This document shows positions 39,701-51,635 of a DNA stretch of 64,000 nucleotides, in pieces (the stretch's first letter is position 1; each line of letters begins with the position of its first letter). The translations under genes were made by a program, and so were the position numbers. The notes under the pieces are model-generated. The model saw nothing but the letters and a program-made list of their open reading frames with translations, was not told the DNA's origin and ran no database searches. The stretch comes from Dendrophyllia cribrosa. Lineage: Eukaryota; Cnidaria; Anthozoa; Scleractinia; Dendrophylliidae. The DNA lies in contig JAJLRJ010000007.1 in assembly GCA_024195265.1 (NCBI GenBank), positions 7,461,058-7,525,057 of the forward strand, read 5' to 3'.

Positions 39701-42700
39701 ACTTTCCTTCAATTATTGTAATTCACTGTCATCAAATTCAGGAAAGCTATCCGCCATTGTTTCAACAACAAGACAAAGCCGTCCCTCTCTTTGCCACGGC
39801 AACTGTAATTTCTACATGCAGGTATTTCAAATTAGGCTGAAATATAGCTCGTCTCAGCCAATCAGATTTCAGAAATTTCTCAGCCAGTAGTACAACACAA
39901 GTAACCTCTGAAACATAGTTGCCTCGTTAACTAAACAACCTAACAAAGTTATGGAATAAGCGCCCAACGCAGGCGTTTTTTACAGTAAATATATTAATAG
40001 TATAGAGACTGGGGCCAAGTCAGATACCTTATCTCCAGGATACCCTTCAGGTCCGGGATTTCCGCGGGGTCCTGGGTCTCCCTTTAATAGAGAAATGCAT
40101 GTTATTTGGGCGATCAGTATTTATCATGTTAACTTTTGAAACTGGTCTAAAAAATGTTAAAGTGATCTTATAAAAAAAAACTTTTATGAAACTAAATTTT
40201 CGGCAAACTCTCTGTTGCCTTCGTCAAAGCACAGGGAACCCAAACGCTTTATTAGCTATAACATAATCATTCAATAAAATATTTTTATTTACCTGTAATC
40301 CCGTGTCTTTTTTAGTCGTTTTGGAAGCGATTTGAATCAGAGCGAAGACGGTTGACCTTGCACGTTTCAAATATTATCTTGTCTGCCGCTTTTTAAATAT
40401 GACGCGCCTATTACGTCTCAAGTTTCCATTACATTAACTATTAACTCTCCCCGTTAAATTGAAACCCGAGATTCTCCCCCCAGGAGAGTTAATAGTTAAT
40501 GGTAATGAGAACTTGAGTTAATAATAATGGAAACTTGAGACGTAATAGGCGCGTCGTATTTACGAAGCGGCAGACAAGATATATTTGAAACGTGCAAGGT
40601 CAACTGTCTTCGCTCTGATTCAAATCGCTTTCAAAACGATTCAAAAAGACACAGGATTACAGGTAAATAACAATATTTTATTAAATAATTATGTTATAGC
40701 TAATAAAGCGTTTGGGTTCCCTGTGGTCAAAGTTAGTAAGAAATTCTAAAAAAGGAACCTGAACAATAGGCAAGAACAACAACAACAACAACAACAACAA
40801 CAAAAAGTCTTTATTTTCAGAAAACAGTTACATTTTAGCTGCCCAAGAACGCCTTTTCCTGCAGGAAGCTTTGCATTCCATTCAAGACCGCAACTCCGCA
40901 AACGAACATATACAATTCCCACAGGTTTATTTACCTTTAGCAGCATCCCTGTAGACCAGCGGCAAATAAGAACCGATTATGCATGCAGTGACACTGTTTC
41001 AAACTAACTCTGACGAAGGCAACAGAGAGCTTGCCGAAAATTTAGTTTCTTAAAAGTTTTTTTATAAGATCATTTTAACAATTTTAGATCAGTTTCTAAA
41101 CGTTTTAAAGTTAACAAGAGAAATCCATGTTGGTACTTAATTGTTGTTAGTAACTTTATCGTTCAAAAGCTTAACCGTTACTAAACGGAAACGTAGTCAA
41201 CGATAGTTTAACAAATAACAACTTGTATACAGAGTCAGCCCCTCCTCCACAGGCGTTTCTTTCGCTAGACGAGAGACTGACAAAGAGGACAAGAATGCGA
41301 CTGACAAGGGAGGGGGACAGGAGGAGAGAAAAAAATGAAGCTTGCTCCTTTAAATGATGGACCACTCCTGCCAAATAATTAAATAATAATTATTCAGCTT
41401 ACCTCTCGAGCGAAACTCCATGTACATGAAGTGAGAATGCGCGCTTCGAAGTAAGCTGAAGAATTATTATTTTATTACTTGGCAGGACTAGTCTACATTC
41501 TTATTGCTTAACAGGTAGCTAATTTAAGACAAACAAGGACTTTGGTAAAGTTGGCCGTTCCATTGCCGAATTACTATTTACTACAGGCAATTAATTACTG
41601 CAATTAAAGATTAAATATTAAAGGTTCCTAGCCTCGTACTCACTCTTGTTTATCTGATTAAATTGCTCCCTGAGCTCTCTAAATTTTGCAAAACGGACAT
41701 AAATGACGAGTACTTGTTTTTCCTAAATTGGAAATTGGTCAGGGTTTTGCAATGCGTATTTTGACGAAAATTGCACAATATTATGTATAAAAATATGCCA
41801 AAAAGACAAAGATTTATTAGGCAATATACTGACATGGAAATTGTCAGCAAAATGTCATTATTAAATAAAATTTAAGTGTACCTTAAGCTGTGCATGAAAC
41901 TTTACATGATTTAAGTGACATCGAAGTCATTGCACTCTACCCCACGTTTTATTGTCACTACTAAATGTTGATTTTCCCTCTAAACTGTAGCGCATATAGT
42001 TAGAAAAACTGGAGAGAAATTCTGCAAAAACTTACATCAGGACCAGGTAATCCAATATCTCCCCTTATGCCTAGTGCTCCGATGCGCCCCTATGGCATAA
42101 AAAAAATGGGAAAATGTGAGCACATCATACAAAGAAAGAAGGAGAAACATCCAAACAACAACCTCGTCCCAAGGGCCTTCTCCGCTTTGAACAAATTCAA
42201 AATGGCGGGTCGAGGGGAGAAGACCCTGGTCAAGGCTCCACCGCGGTCAAACGTCCGAGGCATTTTTCGTTTTATTTAGTGGGATTTTATTTAGTATTAA
42301 ATGGAAATATGGGCAAGGATGTAAATAAAAATTAGTTTACGTTACTATCTTTTAATTTTTCTCAAAATGATGAGCTTTCTCCGTTGAAAACTGACCAAAA
42401 CTCTTTGCGCCTGATAAAAATTATGTTGGCAAATGGCGCCGACAATTCTGCAGTTCACAGTTTTTAAACGCTTAGAACTTTTTTGGTAAACTTTCAAAAC
42501 GTTTGGTAAATTGACAGTGTATTGGCAATATATTAAACTTCAAACAGTGAAAATGACAACCTTAACTTTTAAGTACTTTGCTTAACTTTTGCAAATTTCT
42601 CTCGTTTGACCGCAGTTAAGGACAAGGCTGCCAGATTACTCCAAACTGAATCCTGGCGTATTTTGTCGCGTGAAACATGATGAAATGTCTTCGTTTCATT

Positions 42701-45700
42701 TGGTTTCAGATTGCACCAAAAAAACAAACACAGCTGTCAATCACTGGAAATAACCTCTGAAAACACCATTTCATTGTGTGTCACGTGACAAAATATTACT
42801 CCACGATTCTTGGTTGTGCCTATAAAATCCTAAATCATACCGTCCAGAAGGACGTCGGACACCTTATTGAGACTTATATAACGTAATGTCGACACTTAGA
42901 ATTTTATTTTTTAAGAAATTTTTAAGTGTAAAAAAGAAAATCTAAAATCCCCACTCAGGATTGAACCTGTGACCTCAACTAGGCTTAGGCTTACATAGCC
43001 TACCGTACCACTGTACCACCTATCTTCTCGGGTTGCTTAGTCCTAAATTTTACTATATAAACTGCTACCCCCAACCTTAACTGAAAGCTAACCAGTTACT
43101 TCGTTATATAAGTCTCAATAAGGTGTCTAACGTCCTTCTGGACGGTATGATTTAGGCACAACCACGATTCTTGGAGTATTTTGGCAGCCTTGTCTAGGGT
43201 CTTCTCCGCCCGACCCGCCATTACAAGCGGAGAAGGGCCTGGGGACCCTCTTTGAATTCCTCACTTACGAGAATCATATCCGTCAGCGTTCAGTTCCAGT
43301 TACTCACACTTTTTCTGCTTCCCGAGGTCGTCCGCTAACGGGAGCTTCTACTGTAAATCATAGTCCATTCCATTGCCTGGCCAGGCAATTTTGGATCGTA
43401 TTGGCACAGTAAAGCCAAAAAAACCTGATTATTCTAGGATAATTTTACTTTGTATTGCTTCAATGAATGCTTAAAACTGTTGTAAAAATAGCTTTATAAT
43501 GAGATTGCTGTTGAGTTATCTTCTGAACATTTATAAAACCAAAATATTTCCAAGACAGACTCATGCATAATTTGGTATTTGCACAATAATAAAAAAATAA
43601 ATGATTTGAACTTACAACTGCACCAGGGTCTCCTGCTGCTCCGGTCCTGCCATGAGCGCCGATGAAACCCTGAAAATGAAACAGAAGGCACGCATTATTT
43701 TTCCGGGGAAGGTGACCATCACTGGAGGCTTGACATAAATTAAAAGTATCCCTTTTTCTCCCTAAAGTGACCAAAATATAAATTTAAGAACATTTTAAAT
43801 TTTCATTTTGGAAAACAGTATTTATTGAAAAACAAACAGTGGCATGGAAACGTACTGCCCAGTAGCTTCCATTTAAATGATCACACTTTGGGATTTCATC
43901 CACAGAATCAAAAGTTAGAAACATCTTGTACAGCATAATAAACAACACCACAGGAAAGTACTGCTCAATAGCTTTATTTGAATGGTTACACTTTAGGATT
44001 CCATCCACAGAATCAAAAAGTTAGAGCCATGCATCTTGTACAGGATAATAAACAGCACCACAGAAAGGAATGCTCAGTCACACTTTAGGATTTCATTAAC
44101 AGACTCAAAAAATAGACCCACATTACATGACTGAAAGTTTGATTCTGAGAGCGATGCAGTTTTGTATGTGAGCTGCCTTACGTATATTGGTCTTGAGCGT
44201 TACAATGCATACTCACAATGGGTCCTTTTTTACCCTGGCGTCCTTTAGATCCAATCTAAAAAGGATAAAAACGCGTTATGACCGTACAGCTTATGTTTAA
44301 TGGTATTTGCAAACATTATCTCTTTGAGACTGTAATTTACTCCACGAAGGGGGAGGGGGGGGGGGGGGGGGTGGGGTTGTACAGGGATGCTCCTCCCCGA
44401 GGTCCAAACCCTTACACTTTTCAATACTGTTTTTGACAGAATAGGTAACCCTTTCATATACCTAGTTGAATTACATCCGTGACTTACATTCCTGACACAT
44501 ATTGTAATGAAAGAGGAAAAACAAAAGAAGCGTTTTGGCTAACATTTGAGCAACCTTTACTCAATTTTCACTAAGTATACTAAGTATAAACATAAAACTT
44601 TAATAAACGAATTAGCCGTTACGTTTGACCTAAATGGCAGTTTTCCCTACCCTTTTCTATACATCAACTCATAAAATATAAAAATTATATTCCTTTAGCC
44701 TAAAAGAGGTACCCCTTGGGTACATATCGTATAGCCCATTAGGGGGAGTACCCCCCCTCCCTTTCCTGGGAATCTCGATGGAAGGACTACAAAGGATAGA
44801 TAGACAACATACTTGTGGCGTTAATAATTGTGATCCTGCAGGGATGATATTTGGCGCGATGTTCGGTCCTTTCAAACCCGGAAGATTCTGGAAAAGGAGA
44901 AAGTGAGATCACATGGCAAACGTTAGGAGAAGAATCTGGTCAGTTTCTGTGTATTATTGCCAGGAAACTACAGACGTTTCTGAAATTTCTTATGTTGGGA
45001 AACTATTGTGAGTTAGCTATTGTTTTGTTGTGTGGGTGTTGTTTATTATGTTTTGAATCTTTTGTTTTACGTCATTTGGTCATCGCAGCATCTGCAACAC
45101 CAAGCAACTGGTACAGTCTACCTGCTATAGCCCAGAAGGAGGTCGGACACCTTATTGAGAATTACATAACGTAATGTCGACACGGAAAGCCAACCAGTTA
45201 CTCCGTTATATATTCTCATTAAGGTGTCCGACCACCTTCTGAGCTATAGAATTTAGACTCTACCCAAGAAACTGCCCCGAGACATTACACTTTTAAATTT
45301 CATTGGGGCCTTCTGGAGATTCGAAGCGAATTCGTGTATAAAAGTTTTGTAGCGATTTTTTTTAGTCGTCGATACAAATTCTGAACAATTAAATCATTGC
45401 GTTTGAGGATCGCGCACGAATTGACGAAAATAACATGCGTCACCCACGGGATCTAGCTTCCATGATGTAACAAATATGGTGGTTTATTTATCCCATACAT
45501 AGAGTATGAGCCTTTACATAGAGTAATTTCGTCATATTAAGGAGGCTAGAAAGGGTTTACAGCTGCGCGCGCACGACGTGTACTTGTCATGCATTGACGC
45601 ACGTGTCAGCTGATTTCCTATCAAAAAGTAGGGCGGGCGCAGCTCACCGGAAATGAAAATACTGCGTAAAATCGCGCGAACCGAAAATAAATAGGGCATA

Positions 45701-48700
45701 AAATATTCCTCTTTATCATATGACCCGTACGGCCCTGCGAACCTTTTCTTTTCAAAACCATTTCGAGGCAATAAGGCCTGGAATGCGTCGTAGGGACTGA
45801 TAAACAATTTCAATATTTTGGAAAATTTAATTATATGCTTAAAACTGGTCACATATACAGCATCTTGTTCCTCTCGCCTGCCTTTCCTGTTCTCTAAAAT
45901 GACTGCAAAACAAAATCAATAACGGAAAGATAACCAGTAGCTGCAAATGTGGTGACCCAAAGCTAGGTGGAGGGTTTCGTGCGTTCCACTTGGTGCTTGT
46001 CTCACTTTCTCGTCCTGCAGGTATGGAGTACAGCGGTGTTTATTACAACGTCATACTGCCCTGAGGTGAAACCGGCGACATTCTAGCGGCATTGCACACG
46101 GGTACAGTTATCGCAGATCAACGCAGTTGACTGGACGGCTCAATCCAGAGCTAACCGATACTATACTGTACTGTGATCGCCTAGGATGACAGGTAGTTTC
46201 ATCCGGGTCATACCGGAGTTCGCGCACTTAGCAATCAAGTACTACCGCCGAACGGACGGTCTGTATTCAAGCGGGGGTCACAATTTTGTTTCAATTTTCT
46301 GTATCGCCGAAAATCCCAAAATATAACAATTGGAAATCAGATTGCAATTTCAGAGAAAGTCTTGTTGCTGAGTTTAATAATAATGGTGTAGTAACTTAGC
46401 TTGAAAAAGTCATATTTATAAACTACATGAACAAATAGATGAATGGGGCAAACGGCGATCCTGGAAATATCGATGGCCCTGGAAGTTGTAAAATAAAACA
46501 CAGAATAATTCTGCCTTGCACGGGATTCGAACCCGTAAAGTTTGCTATATGCTACAAACTAAACTGAGTTCAAGCAAGCTGGTATTATTAAGTTGTCTTT
46601 TGTAGAACATCGCAAAAAATAACACTGAGGAGTTTATAATCCAGTAGTGACTTGCTGTGTTTTAAGTTTTCAGAGCAACTTTGTGGCTTCTGCACCAAAC
46701 GATCATCCATCTGAACCTAGGATGAAAACGGGGACATCTTCTAGCAGGTCGCACGTTAATCGGCACAGTTGAATGGAGGGTAGCTCAACCCAGAGCCAAC
46801 CGATAGAATACCGTGCTGTTAAAAAGGTAGAATTTTATCGGGTCACTGGCGAGCTCTATCATGGCTGCCAGCACTACCGCCAGGGGACAGTGTGTACTGA
46901 AGTGAGGGTCATACAATTTCATTTTAATTTTTTGAATCAAATTTCTTATTGCTCTGTAATACTAATGTAATAATTTTACATTAAAAAGTGAACTACGGAT
47001 GAAAGAATAAAATAATTAGTTAAAATGATCATGGAAATCTTGACCAATACAAACAGTTATCAGTAAAGCGCTCAGTTGTAACTGGGAGATGGAGATGATA
47101 ACTTATCACGACTTACATTAGGAGAACTGCCACCTTTTCATAACTTGTACTGACTGATTGCGTTTTTAAGTTTGCAGATGAACAATATTTATCATCTGCT
47201 GGAAAGAGAAACATTCAGTGGAATTACAATAAAACTGAACATGAGTTGGAACTTCTCTCATCACGTTTGGCAGGTTACAGTCATAACGACAAGTTCAATC
47301 GGTATGTTTAATATGACGTATTTATGACAGCTGGGCCAATCATCACCAGCAAGTGATTTTCAAGACAAAACTGTTAACCTATTGTCAAAATTTCTTTGCG
47401 GAGACAGAAAAACTCCCCGGAGCTAGATAAGAACCACTAATAATAATAATTTAACAAACAAACTTCAGTACACGCCTATCCAAAGAAGTCCGGATTGGAA
47501 ACCTGGGGAACAAATGGCGTGTGTTTGTGTGTCTGGCTGAGATTGGGAAGGGGCTGTTGGATTGGAGATGGGAGGGAGGGAATGGGTTATACGGATGTTC
47601 TCACTGGCAATACATGCCAATAACGTTTGTAAAGCCAACTTCAATATCTACTTTCTCGCCATTAGAGTTTGACAATTTATTGCTTACTCTGGTGGTTTCA
47701 ATTTTTTTTCAGGTTCGTCTTCAAACTGAACCAGATTCGTTACAAAAATACAAAAATAACCTTTATTCTGAGGGAAAATGGAATTTTTGCTAAAGAAAAC
47801 AGCACAAATTCATGTACGAGTGCCTCGAAAAATATGGGGACTATGTTTCTCACGGTTATCTCTATTTTGGGCGGACTTTCTAGCATCACCAATACTGTGT
47901 TATACAACAATCAGGAGGCGCGGATAATGATAGTTAAAGAGCTCGAAGAACAGGAGGCCGAGTCTAGTGAAATCAGTCATCCGTCTACTGATTTTGTATC
48001 TTTTCTACTTTTAGGGCGTTTGCTTGGTCATGAAGTCACCATGAAGTTGTTTAGCTGGATTTCAAATGAGTGAAAAGTGATCGACATACGCTAGCCTTTC
48101 AACCGGGTTTAATCCATTGGGAAGAATCAAAGACAGACAAAGCTGCTGTTTTTTAAATCAGAACACAAAGAATTTCATTTTCTGACAATGATATAATTAT
48201 AAAATGTGTGGAAAAGAGTTGGAAGAATTTTCACATTGGTGACATAAGAGTGATTGCAAGTAATGTATGTCGATGAAGGGTTTTTTGCTTCGAAGGGGAA
48301 ACAATTTTTGTTAATTAATATAGTAGAAAAGGAAAAATTTCGACTTAGCTGTTGCTCTCTTCTCGGTTTTCAAATTTCAGCTCACGAGTGAGAACTAGAG
48401 TTTACTATGTACGTACAGTATGATATTTTCTACAGGTCTTTGTTTCAAGTAACCATATTTTCTTCTACCAATTTTCTTACAAGGTGTAATTCACATGGCT
48501 CGGTTTTTTGAAAGCTGATTGATACTAATCCAGTACTTTAAAATTAAAGTGCACCTAACCCCAAAATTTTGTTTTTGCTTAATCAACTCTATGTACATTG
48601 AAAAGTTGAATAGTTAAATATTTCTTCTTTTAACGTCGCGTTAGTGAGTTATAGAGATTTGAATTCACAAAATGCTAATTAGATGACGTAATTTCGGGAA

Positions 48701-51604
48701 TTTGCCATTATTTCTACGTCAATTAACAATACGCAGTATACAACTTAAGGAAAATCAATTTGAGAAATACCAAATATAAACTGTGGATAGTCAATTGATT
48801 CGTAAAAAATATTACTTGGAGGAAAAAACAAGTAGTTGTATAATAAATGATTCCCGAATTTACGTCATCTAATTAGCATTTTGTGAATTCAAATCTCTAT
48901 AACTCACTATACAATACAAAACATTGATCACGAAACTACATTCACTTTCTTTTTCCAAATCTTTTTTGTCTTGGTTAACCAATTACCTTACAGATCGCTC
49001 ACATTATGTTCAGATTGATGACAGAGCATCATGCCCCCTTACCGTTCAGTTCGGAGTTCCCCAGGGTTCGATACTCGGACCCATGTTATTCAATTTATAC
49101 GTTTCAGATCTACAGGACAACCTCCCAGCCAATGTTTCTACATATCAGTATGCTGATGATACAACTCTCTATGCTAGTTGCCGTCCTTATGATCTTACCC
49201 AACAAACTGAAGATCTTAACAGCGCGCTTAATTCCTTATGCTCCTGGTCAGCTGAATCTCACCTAGCGCTAAATCCTACTAAGACGAAGACTATGCTTCT
49301 GTCTACCAGCCAGATGTCTCGTGTTCATTCTCTTGGACAATACAAGCCTTCCTTAAGGATATCAGATAGATCACTAGAGCGTGTCAATCAAAGTAAGCTG
49401 CTTGGAGTCCATTTAAATGAACATTTACATTGGGATGAACATGTGAAACAGCTCTCAAAGTCCTGCTACAGTGTACTAAGTATTTTACGGAAAATCAAGA
49501 ATTTTACTGACTTTAAACTCAGAAAACATCTGGTTGAATCGTTAGTTTTATCTAAAATAGATTATTGTGACACTGTTTTCTATCCACTCCCTGATTTTCT
49601 GTTGAAGAGACTTCAGCGCTTACAATTTGCTGCTGGCAGTTACGTCACTGGACGCTATATTAGAGACATAAATGACATTTTAAAATTAAATTGGCTTCCT
49701 ATGAAGGAAAGAAGAGATTTACACATACTTAAACTTGTTTTCAAGGCCTTGCATTTTGAATCATGGCCATCTTATCTTAAAATTAACGAGGTTTTTCAGA
49801 CACGTCTGCTACGTTCTAATATTGCAAAACAATTAGAAATTCCACTGGAAAAAGGGAGCTTTCAAGATAGTGCTGCTAAACTTTTTAATAGCCTTCCTGT
49901 TTATATCAGAAATAGTGAGGATTTTAATTATTTTTGTAAAGAGGTAAACTCGTATCTTAGAAATCGTATCAGTAATTAATTAGTTGTACATATTAAATTA
50001 GTTGTACATAATTTAAAATTTTTTTTTTTATACTAGATTTTATCTTGTTTTTATACTAAATTGTATTGTTTTTTATGTATTATTTAATATTTTAAACATT
50101 ATTGTAGTTTATACCAGATGAAGAGCCACCTTTGTGGAAACGCTGATATTAAATCATTATTTTATTTTTATTATTATTTTTTTTTATAACTCACTAACGC
50201 GACGTTAAAAACAAGAAATATTTAAGTATTCAACTGTTAAACTGACAAGTTGCAACTTGTTGAACACCGTTAGTCAATCGTTTTAAAATGTTGAATGTGT
50301 TTTCTACTCATTCAACAAGTTGCAACATCGTTCAACATTTGTTGATCAACAAATGCTGAAAGATGTTGGACCATGCATCATTATCCGAGTGCCCTCTGGC
50401 TCCCGTAAACCCTAACAAGCTCTTGCCAACTCTCATGACGTAGCATTCGCTCTCGTCTCGTCGTCTGTACTTTTATTACTTTACAAGTGCTCCTATGCGC
50501 TCTTATGAAATCTCGTGCGCTTTTACATTTAGTGAAGTTTCGTTCGCTTCTTTCCTAATCATGCGCTTTCTTAAACCCCTTTTAGCTGTTTTTGAATCTC
50601 AGGTGTTCTCGCCGACATTCTTTCGCTCTCATTATTTATCATTCGCATTTTGTTAAACCTCGCACGCTGTCTTTCATTTCTGCACTTGAGTTTTACGCAG
50701 TCGTTAGCCATCATGCACTGTCGTTATTTCTTATTCTCTCTCTATCGTCAACTCTCATCTCCTCACGTGAATTTTTCTTATGATTTTGTCAACTCTTGCG
50801 GGTTCTCGGCAATTTTTTTCTGCTTTTGTCATCTCTTACGCGATTTCGTAAACATTCGTACGCCGTCCTCCACTTTAAGACTTGTCAGTCAACCTTCGTT
50901 CGCTGTTGTCAACTATAATTCATACTCGTCATTTTTCATTCGCTTTCGTCAACACTGCGCAAAATAGCGTGTGTCATGGTCCTGAAATTACCCAATACGA
51001 ACCCGTATTCTTGAAGAATACGGGCGAGTCCGGAGGTACCGTGTTCAAAACACGCGGCGTGTGCATCGAGTGTCAGGACCCGTATTCTCTCCGAGTCGAA
51101 CTTTTTCCGAGACATGGAAAATCCGATACCCGGACACGTCATTGAAATGCGGCGTGTCAAGATCCGGAAGTTTCCTTATTTTTCTAGCCTTGTTAAGAAT
51201 AATGGCGTACCATATACCTGGCACATTAGATCAAATTAAGCATTTTCTTCTCGGTATTCGAAAACGATTTTTCGTCATTAGAAAAAGTTCGATACGAAAT
51301 GTGTCACTCATGTTTCCTTTTCGGAATTTCACGGAACGTGAAGTTTCCAGGCTTTTATGGCATTGAAATTCCACGGTACGTTAAGTTTCCAGGCTTTATT
51401 TTGCATTGAAATTCCACGGTACGTGAGGTTTATCAAGCTTTATATTGCATTGAAATTCCACGGTACGTGAAGTTTCCAAGCTTTTTATTGCATTGAAATT
51501 CCACGGTACGTGAAGTTTCTAGGCTTTATACTGCATTGAAATAGGCCATTTCCGAGTTGCCTTTAGCCTCTCTATCAAAGCGAGGCTAGGTACGAAACCT
51601 TTCA

Positions 51605-51635
<31 letters not shown>

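Larger units (their letters stand above)
48604..50235. mobile_element. Older MITE split by a LINE insertion
   Basis: The left arm (from GTTGAATAGTTAAATATTTC) and the right arm (ending 'atatttaagtattcaac') are inverted copies, including 'aacgtcgcgttagtgagtta'. The right arm is interrupted at 48909/48910 by the LINE. Removing the LINE and one target copy restores a continuous arm. Confidence 0.85.

Noticed and set aside
46441..46490. Plus-strand Gly-rich stretch resembling a collagen exon (GANGDPGN...)
   Set aside because: The Gly-X-Y register breaks after three triplets, the borders are not splice sites and it is on the opposite strand to the collagen gene.
48924..49979. Host gene with reverse transcriptase (telomerase-like or domesticated RT)
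   Set aside because: Target duplication, 5' truncation and LINE-type motifs show a transposon copy.
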